Below, one piece after another: positions 1 to 9,002 of a stretch of DNA of 64,000 nt. Position numbers and translations under genes: made by a program. Position 1 is the first letter of the stretch. Every line of letters begins with the position of its first letter. The DNA comes from Gemmatimonadota bacterium. Lineage in GTDB: Bacteria; Gemmatimonadota; Gemmatimonadetes; Gemmatimonadales; Gemmatimonadaceae. The stretch covers positions 124,001-188,000 of the forward strand of contig JAPLKU010000021.1 in NCBI GenBank assembly GCA_026387935.1. Reading direction: 5' to 3'. The notes below the pieces were generated by a model. The model searched no databases. It was given only the letters and a program-made list of their open reading frames with translations, and had not been told where the DNA came from.

Positions 1-1042
1 GCCCGACCGGCTCAGCAGCCACGAGCAGCGCAAGCGGCGCGGCGAAATACGCCAGACGGTCTGAAAGCGGGTACACCCCGGCGATCGAGGCCAGCGCAGC
101 AACGGCAAATGGACCGGCCGCGAGCAATCCGATTCGCCAGTCGCGCCGCACCACCAGCACGACGCCAACAAACCAAAGCGCAACCAACCCGAGCGCCAGC
201 GGCACCGAGCCAATCCACTGCACCGGAGTGGCAACCGTCGAGGCAACGGCCCCAATCATGCGCGCCGAAAAATCACTGGCGCGCCGATCGAGCATCACCG
301 GCGCCCAATACTCGCGCAGATACTCGCCTCCAGACGACTCCTGAATCACCAGCAGCCAGAGAACCCCGAATGTTGCGAGCCAGAGGGCACCAGTGCCGAA
401 CGCCACCGTCCGCACCGCCGCACGTTGCCGCCACGCGTCGCGCACAAGCGCCGCGCCAATCGCCGCGAGCACGAACGCGGACGGCAGCGAGATCAACACG
501 CCAATAGTCCCCGCGACACCGAGCAGCATCCAGCGGCGCAGCGATGCGGGTTCGTCCAGCACCTGCAGCGCAAAACCCACCAGCGCGACCGCGACAAATG
601 CATCACTCGCATACGGCTTGGCCTCGGCCGAGTACCGAAGCGCGAGCAGCGAGAATGCCAGGACCGTGACCGTCAGCGCCGCGGCGCACGGCCGCACGAG
701 CCGGCGGCCGGCGATCCAAACGACCACGAGCGTTCCCGCGCCCGTCACCGCCGGCCAGAGCCGAAGCACCCACTCAGCGGGCCCCAGAACAGTCGTCAGC
801 CCCTTCTCCAACCAGAGAAAGCCCGCTGGGGCGGCCTGCCCCCAGTCGAGCGGCCGCGCGAGCCCGCCGAAGTCCCGGCCGAGGATGTTCAGCGCAAGGG
901 AGGCCTCGTCGAGCCCGAGTGACCCGCGCTGCGTAAGCACCCAGATCCGGAGCACCACGCCAACGACAATCGCCGCCAGCGCAACGCGGGCGGCGGCACG
1001 GTCGAGCGGGGTGGGGTGGGATGCACTGGCGGACATTGGCAT
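1..1042 (-). CDS. Membrane glycosyltransferase, PMT/GT39-like (partial, runs off left edge)
   Basis: An open frame of 347 codons continues past base 1 with no stop, so the C-terminus is missing. The ATG at 1040-1042 is chosen; a second in-frame ATG lies two codons later. The protein is very hydrophobic with many predicted membrane segments. Near the N-terminus it has an acidic LDEASLAL loop just after the first membrane helix, and further on the periplasmic motif SAEAKPYASDAF. Both are typical of dolichyl-phosphate-mannose:protein mannosyltransferase-like (GT39/GT83) lipid-sugar-dependent glycosyltransferases. It lies 57 bp after map on the same strand, where other bacteria usually have infA and the alpha operon. 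Substrate unknown; the family call is moderately secure. Confidence 0.7.
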   Translation of the reverse strand, partial: MPMSASASHPTPLDRAAARVALAAIVVGVVLRIWVLTQRGSLGLDEASLALNILGRDFGGLARPLDWGQAAPAGFLWLEKGLTTVLGPAEWVLRLWPAVTGAGTLVVVWIAGRRLVRPCAAALTVTVLAFSLLALRYSAEAKPYASDAFVAVALVGFALQVLDEPASLRRWMLLGVAGTIGVLISLPSAFVLAAIGAALVRDAWRQRAAVRTVAFGTGALWLATFGVLWLLVIQESSGGEYLREYWAPVMLDRRASDFSARMIGAVASTVATPVQWIGSVPLALGLVALWFVGVVLVVRRDWRIGLLAAGPFAVAALASIAGVYPLSDRLAYFAAPLALLVAAEPVG

Positions 1043-1055
1043 GGAAGCTAGCCCT

Positions 1056-1083
1056 ACCGACAGCCGTGAACCGTCAACCGTCC
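1056..1083. repeat. Heptamer-periodic intergenic tract
   Basis: In the 57-bp gap between the glycosyltransferase and map the units ACCGACA, GCCGTGA, ACCGTCA and ACCGTCC follow each other with a period of exactly 7. It belongs to the degenerate 7-bp repeat family seen in many gaps of this window. Read on the minus strand the unit is TGACGGT and contains a TGA. Confidence 0.5.
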
Positions 1084-1099
1084 ACCCGCTGTTGCAGTC

Positions 1100-1849
1100 T
1101 TATCGCGTCAGGACTCGCGGCCCGTCGGCCGTCACGGCGACAGTGTGCTCGAAGTGGGCGCTTCGCTTGCCGTCAATCGTCACCACCGTCCACTTGTCCG
1201 GCAGCGTGCGCGTTTCGGCGCGCCCCGCATTCACCATCGGCTCAATGGCGATGGTGAGACCGGCAGCAAGCTTCGCGCCGCGCTTCGGCTTTCCGTGGTT
1301 TGGCACCTGCGGCTCTTCGTGCATCGACTGGCCAACGCCATGCCCGACCAGATCGCGAACGACCACGAAGCCGCCTTTCTTCACGTGCGCTTCGATCGCC
1401 GCGCCGATGTCACCCACATGATTGCCCAGACGCGCTTCCGCGATGCCCGCCTCGAGCGATTCCTCGGTCACCGTGAGCAGTTTCTGTGTTTGGGCATCCA
1501 CCGTGCCCACGCCAAACGTCCGCGCCGAATCGGTGTGCAATCCACCGTAGTAAACGCCGATATCCACCGACACGATGTCGCCGTCCTTGAGCACGCGACG
1601 TGGCGACGGAATGCCGTGCACAATTTCCTCATTCACACTCGAGCAGATGCTCGCGGGAAATCCGTAGAGGCCTTTAAAGCTCGGCGTCGCACCTTCGTGC
1701 GAGCGGATGAACTCCTCCGCGACGCGGTCCAGCTCCGCCGTGGAGATGCCTGGGCGAATCGACTTACGCATCTGTTCGTGGGTCGCCGCGAGGATCTTCC
1801 CGCCGGTGGCCATCGTCTCGATTTCCCGTGGCGACTTGAGTTGCACCAT
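1100..1849 (-). CDS. map: Methionine aminopeptidase, type I
   Basis: This 249-residue protein removes the initiator Met from nascent proteins and uses a dinuclear metal centre. All five metal ligands can be placed: two Asp in DIGVYYGGLHTDSAR, His in GHGVGQSMHEEP, Glu in IAIEPMVNAG and Glu in the C-terminal HFEHTVAVT. Length and the lack of an N-terminal zinc-finger extension fit type Ia enzymes. Its start codon overlaps the adk stop by one base (TAATG), so it is translationally coupled as the last housekeeping gene of the spc operon. Confidence 0.97.
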   Translation of the reverse strand: MVQLKSPREIETMATGGKILAATHEQMRKSIRPGISTAELDRVAEEFIRSHEGATPSFKGLYGFPASICSSVNEEIVHGIPSPRRVLKDGDIVSVDIGVYYGGLHTDSARTFGVGTVDAQTQKLLTVTEESLEAGIAEARLGNHVGDIGAAIEAHVKKGGFVVVRDLVGHGVGQSMHEEPQVPNHGKPKRGAKLAAGLTIAIEPMVNAGRAETRTLPDKWTVVTIDGKRSAHFEHTVAVTADGPRVLTR

Positions 1850-2499
1850 TACGCGACACCCGCCGCGGCGTTCACGAGCGCCGTCACGCCATCAACCGTC
1901 CCGAGCGCGGCAATGGACTTCATGTTCGCGCCATGCTCGCGGTACCAGCCAATGACCGGTGCCGTTTGCACACCGTACACCGTGAGCCGGTTACGAATCG
2001 CTTCCGGTTCGTCGTCCTTGCGGCGAACAAGCGTGCCCTTGGGATCCTTCAGACAGTCGGCGTGCCGCTCGCCCGGCTGGCGTCCCATGAACGGCGACTG
2101 GCACGCCTCGCACACCACGCGGGCGGAGAGTCGGCCGACGAGTTCTTCATCGGCGATTTCGAACAGAAGAACGAGATCCACCTTGCGGCCAAGTTCGGTC
2201 AGCACGCCATTGAGGCCTTCAGCCTGCGGCGTCGTGCGCACCACGCCGTCGAGGACGACGCCCCGGGCCTGCTCGGGGGCCGCGAGTGTCTCGCGGATGA
2301 TGTCCATGATGAGCGTATCGGGCACGAGGTCGCCGCGATCGTAAAACGCCTTGGCCTGGAGGCCGAGTGGCGTCCCGTTCTTCATCGCCGCCCGGATGAC
2401 GTCTCCGGTCGAGATTTTCGGCACCTTCAGGGCTGCTGCCAGCCGCTCTCCCTGCGTCCCCTTCCCGCAGCCCGGAGGCCCAAGCAGCACGACAATCAT
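1849..2499 (-). CDS. adk: Adenylate kinase with zinc-binding LID
   Basis: Catalyses ATP + AMP = 2 ADP. The N-terminal P-loop GPPGCGKGTQ and the NMP-binding region (ISTGDVIRAA) are clear. The LID domain carries a Cys4-like zinc site of the Cys-Cys-Cys-Asp type: CEAC, then about 16 residues later CLKD. This is the long form (216 residues) known from Gram-positives and some other phyla and absent from E. coli. The position secY-adk-map is the classical spc arrangement, with 21 bp to secY. Confidence 0.97.
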   Translation of the reverse strand: MIVVLLGPPGCGKGTQGERLAAALKVPKISTGDVIRAAMKNGTPLGLQAKAFYDRGDLVPDTLIMDIIRETLAAPEQARGVVLDGVVRTTPQAEGLNGVLTELGRKVDLVLLFEIADEELVGRLSARVVCEACQSPFMGRQPGERHADCLKDPKGTLVRRKDDEPEAIRNRLTVYGVQTAPVIGWYREHGANMKSIAALGTVDGVTALVNAAAGVA

Positions 2500-2520
2500 G
2501 ATGGCCGCTGGGCCTGCCTG

Positions 2521-3849
2521 CTAGAAGCCGCCCTGCTGGCGTCCGCGGAACCGCACGCGGCCCTTCTTCATGAACGTGTCGTACTTCCGGAGCAGAAGGT
2601 GCTGGTTCATCTGCGCCATCGTGTCGAGCGCCACGCCCACCACGATGAGGAGTGAGGTGCCTCCAAAGCGGAACGTCACATTCACGAAGTCGGCAATCCA
2701 GACCGGCAGCAACGCGATGACAGTCAGGAAGATCGCGCCAGGCAGCGTGATGCGGCTCACGACATGATCGATGTACTCCGCCGTCTTCGAGCCCGGCTTC
2801 ACACCGGGAATAAAGCCGCCCTGCTTCTTGAGATTTTCCGCGAGGTCAACCGGGTTGAACACGATCGCCGTATAGAAATACGTGAACGCGATGATCAGCA
2901 CGGCCGACAGAATGAAATAGAGCGCCGTGCCCGGCTGGAAGAGATCCGAGAAATCTCGGAGCTTTTCGTTGCCGGAGAACGTCGCCAGCGCACCAGGCAC
3001 CACGATAAGTGACTGGGCGAAAATGATCGGCATCACTCCGGCCGCATTGATGCGGAGCGGAATGAAGTTCTTCGCCGCTTCTCGCATTCGCCCGCGGCCC
3101 ATGGTTCGCTGCGGAATCTGAATGGCAATGCGACGCGCGGCGAGCGTGATGACCACGACGCCTGCGATCACGCCCGCCATGACGGCGAGCAGCGCGATCA
3201 CCGAGAGAATCCCCACACCGCCCGTTGAGACGAGCTGCACGGTGCTCCAGATCGCCGGAATGAACCGCTCGACAATCGAGAAGAAAATCATCAGCGAGGC
3301 GCCGTTGCCGAGGCCACGCTCCGTAATCTGCTCGCCCAGCCACATGACGAACACCGCGCCGGCCGTGAGGAAGAGCGCCATTTCCGTCTTGAAGCCGAAG
3401 CCCGGCGACGTCACCGCGCCCTGCACACTCTCGGTGAAGAGCGCATAGCCCCATCCCTGCACCACCGCGAGGCCAACCGTGGCGTAACGGGTGTACTGAA
3501 CGATTCGCTTTCGGCCCTCTTCATCCTTCTGCATCTTCTCGACCTGCGGAATCACCGCCGCCGCGATCTGCGAGAAGATGCTGGCCGAGATGTACGGCAT
3601 GATGCCGAGCGCAAAGACCGTCGAGCGCGACAGGTTGCCGCCCACGAACAAGTCGTAGAGCCCGAGCAGTCCACCGCCCTGCTGGCTCTGGAAGAAATTC
3701 ACCATCGCCTGCACGTTTACGCCCGGCACCGCGACGTAAGAGCCTACGCGATAGACCGCGAGGCAGATGAACGTGAAGACAATCTTTTCCCAGAGCTCCG
3801 GCGTGCGATAGATGTTCGCAACGGCCTGGGTCGGGCTGGCCTGAGCCAT
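2521..3849 (-). CDS. secY: Protein translocase subunit SecY
   Basis: The 442-residue central channel of the SecYEG translocon in the inner membrane. About ten hydrophobic helices are visible. The conserved cytosolic loop reads RRIAIQIPQRTMGR, followed by LRINAAGVMPIIFAQS, both signature regions of SecY, and the plug-side segment GLYDLFVGGNLSRSTVFALGIMPYI is also present. It is followed 21 bp later by adk and preceded 9 bp upstream by rplO. Its partner SecE is encoded in the same window at 44.7 kb. Confidence 0.98.
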   Translation of the reverse strand: MAQASPTQAVANIYRTPELWEKIVFTFICLAVYRVGSYVAVPGVNVQAMVNFFQSQQGGGLLGLYDLFVGGNLSRSTVFALGIMPYISASIFSQIAAAVIPQVEKMQKDEEGRKRIVQYTRYATVGLAVVQGWGYALFTESVQGAVTSPGFGFKTEMALFLTAGAVFVMWLGEQITERGLGNGASLMIFFSIVERFIPAIWSTVQLVSTGGVGILSVIALLAVMAGVIAGVVVITLAARRIAIQIPQRTMGRGRMREAAKNFIPLRINAAGVMPIIFAQSLIVVPGALATFSGNEKLRDFSDLFQPGTALYFILSAVLIIAFTYFYTAIVFNPVDLAENLKKQGGFIPGVKPGSKTAEYIDHVVSRITLPGAIFLTVIALLPVWIADFVNVTFRFGGTSLLIVVGVALDTMAQMNQHLLLRKYDTFMKKGRVRFRGRQQGGF

Positions 3850-3858
3850 GTGGTTCTC

Positions 3859-4320
3859 TTACTCCTCGACTTTGCCGCCGGCCGCCACGATCTTCTCGCG
3901 CGCCGACGCGCTGACCTTGATGCCACGAACCGTGAACGCCTGCGAAATCTCACCATTGGCGAGCAGTTTTGCCGGACCCTTCGCCGTGCGAATAAGTCCT
4001 GCCGCGACAAGCGTCTCGCGGGTCACTTCTGCACCCTTCGGCAACTTGGCCAGATCATCAAATCCGAGCGTCTGCGACTCGACCCGGAACGGGTTCGTGA
4101 AGCCGCGCTTCGGCAGACGACGCGTGAGCGGCATCTGGCCGCCTTCAAACTGCGGCTTTCCGCCACCCGGACCATGATGGCCCGAGCGCGCCTTGATGCC
4201 CTTATGTCCCTTGCCCGACGTTTTGCCCGTTCCTGAACCCGGACCACGACCGATGCGCTTCCGGTTGCGGTGCGAGCCTGGGTTGGCCATCAGGTTATGA
4301 AGTCCAATCTTGTCGCTCAC
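3859..4320 (-). CDS. rplO: 50S ribosomal protein L15
   Basis: A 153-residue large-subunit protein. The N-terminal Gly/Arg/Lys-rich extension (RKRIGRGPGSGTGKTSGKGHKG) and the later GGQMPLTRRLPKRGF are diagnostic of L15. It lies between rpmD (4-bp gap) and secY (9-bp gap), the standard spc order. Confidence 0.97.
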   Translation of the reverse strand: MSDKIGLHNLMANPGSHRNRKRIGRGPGSGTGKTSGKGHKGIKARSGHHGPGGGKPQFEGGQMPLTRRLPKRGFTNPFRVESQTLGFDDLAKLPKGAEVTRETLVAAGLIRTAKGPAKLLANGEISQAFTVRGIKVSASAREKIVAAGGKVEE

Positions 4321-4324
4321 CGTA

Positions 4325-4585
4325 TTACTCCTTGTCTGCGGTCACTGGGGTCACCTTGATCAGGTGACGCACCTTCAAAATCATGCCCCGCAACGCCGGC
4401 GAATCCTGCTTGATCACCGACGACTGATGATGGCGGAGCCCAATGGCTTCGAGCGTGGCACGCATGCGCGCCGTGTGCCCGATGCCCGACCTGACCTGCG
4501 TGATCCGGACCTTGCCCTTTGTCAGGGTGTTGGCCTCGGTGTGTTTTGGACCCTTGGTCGGGTGCCAAACGAATGTCCTAGGCAT
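4325..4585 (-). CDS. rpmD: 50S ribosomal protein L30
   Basis: The L30 core lies in the last 60 residues, including [20 protein letters not shown] and a C-terminal hydrophobic [12 protein letters not shown]. The protein is 86 residues because of a basic N-terminal extension of about 25 residues (starting [12 protein letters not shown]) that standard 58-60 residue L30 lacks. The start codon overlaps the end of rpsE by 8 bp, which supports the long start and translational coupling. Confidence 0.92.
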   Translation of the reverse strand: MPRTFVWHPTKGPKHTEANTLTKGKVRITQVRSGIGHTARMRATLEAIGLRHHQSSVIKQDSPALRGMILKVRHLIKVTPVTADKE

Positions 4586-5402
4586 GAGCGGCCACCTTCA
4601 CCTTTGCGCGCGAACGGTAGCCGAGCGACGAGACTTCGACGCCACGCTCCTTCGCAATCTGTTCGACAGTTGTGAGGCTCTGCAGGCCATCCATCGCCGC
4701 GAGCACCATGTTGTGTGGATTCGTTGAGCCGAGCGACTTGGTGAGGATGTCCGAGATACCGATGCATTCCATCACCGCGCGCACCGCGCCACCGGCAATG
4801 ACGCCGGCGCCGGGAGCTGCCGGCTTCATCAAAACCTTTCCAGCGCCATGCTCGCCCACGATCTCGTGAGGAATAGTCGCGCCCGTCATCGGGATGGACA
4901 CCATCTTGCGACGCGCGGCTTCCACGGCCTTGCGGACCGCTTCCGACACTTCGTTCGCCTTGCCTGTCGCGATACCGACGTTGCCCTTGCCATCGCCCAC
5001 CGCCACGAGGGCGTTGAACGAGAAGCGACGGCCACCCTTCACGACCTTGGCCACGCGATTAATCGCGATGACGTTCTCGACCAGGCCGCTCTCTTCGCGA
5101 TCACCACCACGTCCACCACGATCACCGCCGCCACGACCGCCACGGTCGCCACCGGGGCCACGTCCTCCACCGCCGGCGCCACCGCCCGGGCCACCGCGCC
5201 CGCCACCGGGGCCGCCACCAGGGCCGCCTCGGCCACGGCCACCACCGCCGCGACCGCTGCGCGCGCTGCCGCCGCCGCTACGGGCTGAGCCACCGCCCTG
5301 CGGCGCCGCGCCTGCCATCGGTGCCGCGCCTGCCATCGGCGCCGCGCCTACCGTCGGAGTTTCCGGCGCTGCGCCGGCCTGAGTGCCTTCGTTTTCTGCC
5401 AT
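4578..5402 (-). CDS. rpsE: 30S ribosomal protein S5 with RGG-like N-terminal extension
   Basis: The last 170 residues are an ordinary S5: double-stranded RNA-binding-like domain ([19 protein letters not shown]), the [17 protein letters not shown] loop, and the C-terminal domain with [22 protein letters not shown]5 acts in decoding accuracy. In front is an extension of about 100 residues: first Ala/Pro-rich [13 protein letters not shown] repeats, then a Gly/Arg stretch with many RGG and GGRGG units ending in [13 protein letters not shown]. Typical S5 is about 165 residues, so this is 274. The start abuts rplR directly and no closer start fits the gap, so the extension is probably translated. 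Confidence 0.95.
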   Translation of the reverse strand: MAENEGTQAGAAPETPTVGAAPMAGAAPMAGAAPQGGGSARSGGGSARSGRGGGGRGRGGPGGGPGGGRGGPGGGAGGGGRGPGGDRGGRGGGDRGGRGGDREESGLVENVIAINRVAKVVKGGRRFSFNALVAVGDGKGNVGIATGKANEVSEAVRKAVEAARRKMVSIPMTGATIPHEIVGEHGAGKVLMKPAAPGAGVIAGGAVRAVMECIGISDILTKSLGSTNPHNMVLAAMDGLQSLTTVEQIAKERGVEVSSLGYRSRAKVKVAAHA

Positions 5403-5759
5403 TTAGAACTCCAACCCGCCTTCGCGGGCTCCGTCGGCCACTGCTTTCACGCGGCCGTGATATCGGTATCCGGCACGGTCGAACACCACCTTGGTGATCC
5501 CCGCGGCCTTCGCCTTCTCGGCGACCAGCTTGCCCACCGCCGTGGACTTCTCCGACTTCTTGCCCTTCAGCGCGGAATCGGAAACGGACATCAGCGTACG
5601 CTGCGTCACGTCGTTGACGATCTGCGCATAGATGTGCTTGTGCGAACGAAACACGACGAGGCGCGGCCGCTCTTCGGTGCCCGCCACTTTCGAGCGCACG
5701 CGAATGTGACGGCGCGTGCGAAGCCCGGCGGGCGTCTTGGGTACACGTTGTCCTGGCAT
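5403..5759 (-). CDS. rplR: 50S ribosomal protein L18
   Basis: A 118-residue 5S rRNA-binding protein of the large-subunit central protuberance. [20 protein letters not shown] and [17 protein letters not shown] match the L18 N-terminal and core motifs, and the C-terminus ends [20 protein letters not shown]. Its first base overlaps the rplF stop (TAATG) and its stop directly precedes rpsE. Confidence 0.97.
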   Translation of the reverse strand: MPGQRVPKTPAGLRTRRHIRVRSKVAGTEERPRLVVFRSHKHIYAQIVNDVTQRTLMSVSDSALKGKKSEKSTAVGKLVAEKAKAAGITKVVFDRAGYRYHGRVKAVADGAREGGLEF

Positions 5760-6298
5760 TACTTGGCTCCTGCCTTGCCGGCCTTACGGCGAACCACTTC
5801 GCCGACGTACTTGATGCCCTTGCCCTTGTATGGCTCAGGCTTGCGCAGCAAGCGGATTTCCGCCGCCACCTGCCCAACCTTTTCTTTGTCTGGTCCTTCG
5901 ATGATCACCGACGTCGGCTGTGGCGCCGTGAGCTTGATGCCAACCGGTGACTTGTACTCGATCGTGTGCGAGTACCCAAGCGAGAGCAGCAGGCCATAGG
6001 GCTTGAGCTCCGCCTTGTAACCAACACCCGTGATTTCGAGCTGCTTCACGTATCCCTTCGTGACGCCCTCGATCATGTTGGCCAGAAGCGTGCGCGAGAG
6101 GCCGTGGAGCGACTTGTGCTTGGTCTCGTCCGACGGACGCGTCACCGTGAGCACGTCGCCGTCGAGCTTGACACTGATGTCCACGTGGACGTCGCGGTAG
6201 AGTTCGCCCTTCGGTCCCTTGACCGTCACCTTCTGGCCAACGATGGCCACAGTGACGCCCTTCGGAACGCTGATCGGGAGCTTGCCAATTCGTGACAT
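5759..6298 (-). CDS. rplF: 50S ribosomal protein L6
   Basis: The 179-residue L6 starts [15 protein letters not shown] and carries the C-terminal [21 protein letters not shown] segment that contacts 23S rRNA helix 97 and the sarcin-ricin region. The two repeated L6 domains are both complete. It is located between rpsH (12 bp upstream) and rplR. Confidence 0.98.
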   Translation of the reverse strand: MSRIGKLPISVPKGVTVAIVGQKVTVKGPKGELYRDVHVDISVKLDGDVLTVTRPSDETKHKSLHGLSRTLLANMIEGVTKGYVKQLEITGVGYKAELKPYGLLLSLGYSHTIEYKSPVGIKLTAPQPTSVIIEGPDKEKVGQVAAEIRLLRKPEPYKGKGIKYVGEVVRRKAGKAGAK

Positions 6299-6310
6299 GA
6301 TGTTCTCCTC

Positions 6311-6712
6311 CTACCAGACCACGGCGAGCAACTCACCGCCGGTACGGGCCTGGCGCGCCTGGCGATCCGTCATCAAGCCCTTCGGCGTGGACAGAATCGC
6401 GACCCCAAGGCCGTTGCGCACACGCGGGATCTCGCCCACGCCGACGTACTTGCGGAGGCCGGGGCTCGAAACGCGCTGCAGGTTGCGGATCACCGCATGC
6501 CCGCCGTGCGCGTACTTGAGCACGACGCGCAGCATCGGGCGTCCCGCTTCGTTCGGCACAGTACGGAAATCGGTAATGAAGTTGTTCTCCTTCAACAGGC
6601 GCGCGATTTCGAGTTTCAACTTGGAGGCCGGCATGTCCACGCGACGGTGCTTCGATCCGCAAGCATTGCGGATGCGCGTCAACATGTCGGCTACTGGATC
6701 GGTCATGCTCAT
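6311..6712 (-). CDS. rpsH: 30S ribosomal protein S8
   Basis: The 133-residue S8 starts MSMTDPVADMLTRIRNA and ends with the conserved PKGLMTDRQARQARTGGELLAVVW block. In E. coli S8 is the translational repressor of the spc operon and binds near rplE. Whether that holds here cannot be told from the sequence. A 96-bp gap carrying a heptamer tract separates it from rpsN. Confidence 0.97.
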   Translation of the reverse strand: MSMTDPVADMLTRIRNACGSKHRRVDMPASKLKLEIARLLKENNFITDFRTVPNEAGRPMLRVVLKYAHGGHAVIRNLQRVSSPGLRKYVGVGEIPRVRNGLGVAILSTPKGLMTDRQARQARTGGELLAVVW

Positions 6713-6773
6713 CGGTTACGTCTCGCTCCTATGGTATCCGGGTCAACCGGACTTCTAGGATGAATGGGTTCAG

Positions 6774-6815
6774 ACTTCAACTGCTCACGGCAAACGACCA
6801 ACTACTCCCTACCAG
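6774..6815. repeat. Heptamer-periodic tract between rpsH and rpsN
   Basis: Consecutive 7-base units ACTTCAA, CTGCTCA, CGGCAAA, CGACCAA, CTACTCC, CTACCAG run through the gap into the rpsN stop codon. The units are degenerate but keep the pyrimidine-rich CTRCYNA character of the family. Confidence 0.4.
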
Positions 6816-7114
6816 CTCGCCTTCCGCACCCCGGGAATCAGCCCAGACAGCGCCATCTCCCGGAAGACCATGCGCGAGAGACCAAACTCGCGAAGGTTGC
6901 CGCGCGACCGCCCGGTCATCGAGCAACGATGCCGCACACGATCTTTCGCCGAGTTGCGGGGCAGCTTCTGCAGAGCGGACTGTGCGGCCTGTTTCTGCTC
7001 CGCCGTCGCCGTCGTGCTCTGCATCACAGCCCTGAGCGTCTTCCGCTTCGCCGCAAAACGCGCCGTGAGCTTCTTCCGCCGCTCGTTCTTTTCAATGCTG
7101 CTCTTCTTGGCCAT
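6809..7114 (-). CDS. rpsN: 30S ribosomal protein S14 (zinc-free long form)
   Basis: The 101-residue S14 ends with RHRCSMTGRSRGNLREFGLSRMVFREMA, the rRNA-binding core. The two CxxC pairs of the zinc-binding short form are absent, so this is the C-minus long type. The ATG at 7112-7114 (MAKKSSIEKN) is chosen because it matches S14 N-termini; a longer frame upstream begins MATRQRR and is not expected to be used. Confidence 0.95.
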   Translation of the reverse strand: MAKKSSIEKNERRKKLTARFAAKRKTLRAVMQSTTATAEQKQAAQSALQKLPRNSAKDRVRHRCSMTGRSRGNLREFGLSRMVFREMALSGLIPGVRKASW

Positions 7115-7162
7115 CGGGTCGCCCGCTGTGGGTGATTGGTGTTGTCGTCTCTGTCGTGTTGC

Positions 7163-7190
7163 CAACTGCCTACGGTCTGCTGCCTACTGT
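7163..7190. repeat. Heptamer-periodic tract between rpsN and rplE
   Basis: Four adjacent 7-base units, CAACTGC, CTACGGT, CTGCTGC and CTACTGT, fill the 69-bp gap up to and including the rplE stop codon (CTA at 7184-7186). Confidence 0.5.
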
Positions 7191-7888
7191 ACCACGATCG
7201 GCTTATCGTCGCCGCGGAACGGCATCCCCAGTTCGCGCAGCAGCGCGAACGCCTGCTCATCCTTGGGCGCCGTCGTCACGAACGTGATGTCCATGCCGTG
7301 GATCTGGTCAACCGAGTCATAGTTGATCTCGGGGAAAATCATCTGTTCCTTAATGCCCAGGCTGTAGTTCCCGCGGCCGTCAAATGAGCGCGTCGAGAGC
7401 CCGCGGAAGTCGCGGATTCGCGGAATCGCCACCGAAATGAATCGGTCGAGGAACTCCCACATCCGTGCACCGCGCAGCGTCACCGCCACGCCAATTTCCT
7501 GTCCCTCGCGCAGCCCGAAGTTGGCGATCGACTGCTTCGCCTTCTTCCGCACCGGGCGCTGGCCCGTGATAATGCCCAGCTCTTCAACCACGGAGTCGAG
7601 AAGCTTTGGCTGCTTAATCGCCTCACCGAGGCCGACGTTGAGCACGATCTTCTCGAGCGTCGGAACCTGGTGCGGGTTCTTAAGGCTGAACTGCTTGGTC
7701 AGGTTTGCACGCACCACCTTCTGGTAGTGAATGCGCAAACGCGCCGCCGGCACCGGCAGCCCGACACCCGTGTGCTCCTTGGGTGGCGCAGCAGCCTTCT
7801 TGCCCTTCTCCGCCTTGGGCTTCTTTTCCTGCTTTGGCGGAGCCGGCTTCTTGTCCTTCTTGTCCTTGTCTTTTTTATCGTCAGCCAT
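7184..7888 (-). CDS. rplE: 50S ribosomal protein L5 with Lys-rich N-terminal extension
   Basis: L5 binds 5S rRNA and contacts the P-site tRNA. The core begins near residue 50 ([17 protein letters not shown]) and includes [34 protein letters not shown] and [16 protein letters not shown], all typical. In front is a charged extension of about 45 residues made of Lys, Asp, Ala and Pro ([19 protein letters not shown]...). Ordinary L5 is about 180 residues; this one is 234. No ATG lies close to the core start, so the long form is the best model. Confidence 0.95.
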   Translation of the reverse strand: MADDKKDKDKKDKKPAPPKQEKKPKAEKGKKAAAPPKEHTGVGLPVPAARLRIHYQKVVRANLTKQFSLKNPHQVPTLEKIVLNVGLGEAIKQPKLLDSVVEELGIITGQRPVRKKAKQSIANFGLREGQEIGVAVTLRGARMWEFLDRFISVAIPRIRDFRGLSTRSFDGRGNYSLGIKEQMIFPEINYDSVDQIHGMDITFVTTAPKDEQAFALLRELGMPFRGDDKPIVVQ

Positions 7889-7920
7889 CGGTCGATTCCT
7901 GTGAGTCGAGCTCGGGTGTC

Positions 7921-8328
7921 TTAGCTCTGTTTCGCGGTACGCGGGAACGCGTCGCCGGACTTGGCGCTGATGCGTTCCTTCGTGCCGTCCGTATCCACGC
8001 GGTACCGAATGCGTGCCGGCTCACCCGACTTCGGGTCGAGCAGCATGACGTTCGACGCGTGCATCGGTGCCGGCATTTCCATGATCTGCGACTGCTCTTC
8101 GGCGCGACGCGCCTTGCGGTGCTTCTTGACGATGTTCACGCCTTCAATCGTCACGCGGCCCGTTTTCGTGAACACGCGCAGAATCTTTCCTTCCTTGCCC
8201 TTGTCGTCGCCACGCACCACGCGCACCGTGTCGCCCTTCGCGACATGGATCGTCGTGCGCTCGGCATTGATCTGGTGCCGCTTCCGCGAGCGGATGCCGG
8301 CGTTCTTCTTATAGGTGTGAATGCGCAT
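7921..8328 (-). CDS. rplX: 50S ribosomal protein L24
   Basis: An assembly-initiating large-subunit protein with a KOW motif ([23 protein letters not shown]), followed by the L24 signature [21 protein letters not shown]. At 135 residues it is longer than the usual 105, owing to a basic N-terminus of about 27 residues. It lies one base after rplN. Confidence 0.96.
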   Translation of the reverse strand: MRIHTYKKNAGIRSRKRHQINAERTTIHVAKGDTVRVVRGDDKGKEGKILRVFTKTGRVTIEGVNIVKKHRKARRAEEQSQIMEMPAPMHASNVMLLDPKSGEPARIRYRVDTDGTKERISAKSGDAFPRTAKQS

Positions 8329-8329
8329 G

Positions 8330-8698
8330 CTAGATGACCTCTGGCGCGAGCGAGACGATCTTCATGTACTTCTTCTCGCGCAGTTCGCGGGCCACCGGCC
8401 CGAAGATGCGGGTCGCACGGGGTTCGCCCGTGTCGTTGATGATTACGACGGCGTTCTCGTCGAAGCGGATGTAGCTGCCATCCTTCCGGCGCGTCTCCTT
8501 GACGGTGCGCACGACAACGGCGCGCGCCACTTCGGACTTCTTGACCGTGCCATTCGGCAGGGCGTCCTTCACCGCGACGATGACGATGTCACCCAAGCCG
8601 GCATAGCGCCGGCGGGTGCCGCCAAGCACACGGATGACCAGCGCGCGCTTGGCGCCGCTGTTGTCCGCCACACGGACCATTGATTCCTGCTGGATCAT
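8330..8698 (-). CDS. rplN: 50S ribosomal protein L14
   Basis: The 122-residue L14 starts [20 protein letters not shown] and contains [21 protein letters not shown] and the conserved [28 protein letters not shown]. Length and all blocks are standard. Gaps of 19 bp to rpsQ and 1 bp to rplX keep it in the operon. Confidence 0.98.
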   Translation of the reverse strand: MIQQESMVRVADNSGAKRALVIRVLGGTRRRYAGLGDIVIVAVKDALPNGTVKKSEVARAVVVRTVKETRRKDGSYIRFDENAVVIINDTGEPRATRIFGPVARELREKKYMKIVSLAPEVI

Positions 8699-8717
8699 TG
8701 CAAAGTCTCCGGTATGA

Positions 8718-8999
8718 CTACTTGGCGCGCTTGACGATCTCGACCACGCGCCAACGCTTGTCCTTCGACATCGGGCGAGTTTCCATAATCCGCACCGTAT
8801 CGCCGGTCTTGGCCTCGTTCTGCTCGTCGTGCGCCTTCAGGTTCGTGGACCGCGTGATCATCTTCCCGTAGACCGGGTGCGGCACCCGCCGCTCGATGGA
8901 CACTACGACCGTCTTCATCATCTTGTCGCTGACAACCACGCCGACACGCGCCTTGCGCGCGTTCCGGTCCGTCGCCGCCACATTCGTCAGTTCAGCCAT
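8718..8999 (-). CDS. rpsQ: 30S ribosomal protein S17
   Basis: A 93-residue OB-fold 16S rRNA-binding protein. Typical segments are [32 protein letters not shown] and [24 protein letters not shown]. Its stop lies 19 bp upstream of the rplN start, and 3 bp separate it from rpmC. Confidence 0.97.
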   Translation of the reverse strand: MAELTNVAATDRNARKARVGVVVSDKMMKTVVVSIERRVPHPVYGKMITRSTNLKAHDEQNEAKTGDTVRIMETRPMSKDKRWRVVEIVKRAK

Positions 9000-9002
9000 C
9001 GG

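Noticed and set aside
393-1421. A 342-codon plus-strand frame over the glycosyltransferase and map
   Set aside because: Ser/Arg/Thr/Pro-rich shadow sequence; the minus strand carries a continuous membrane protein with recognisable motifs.
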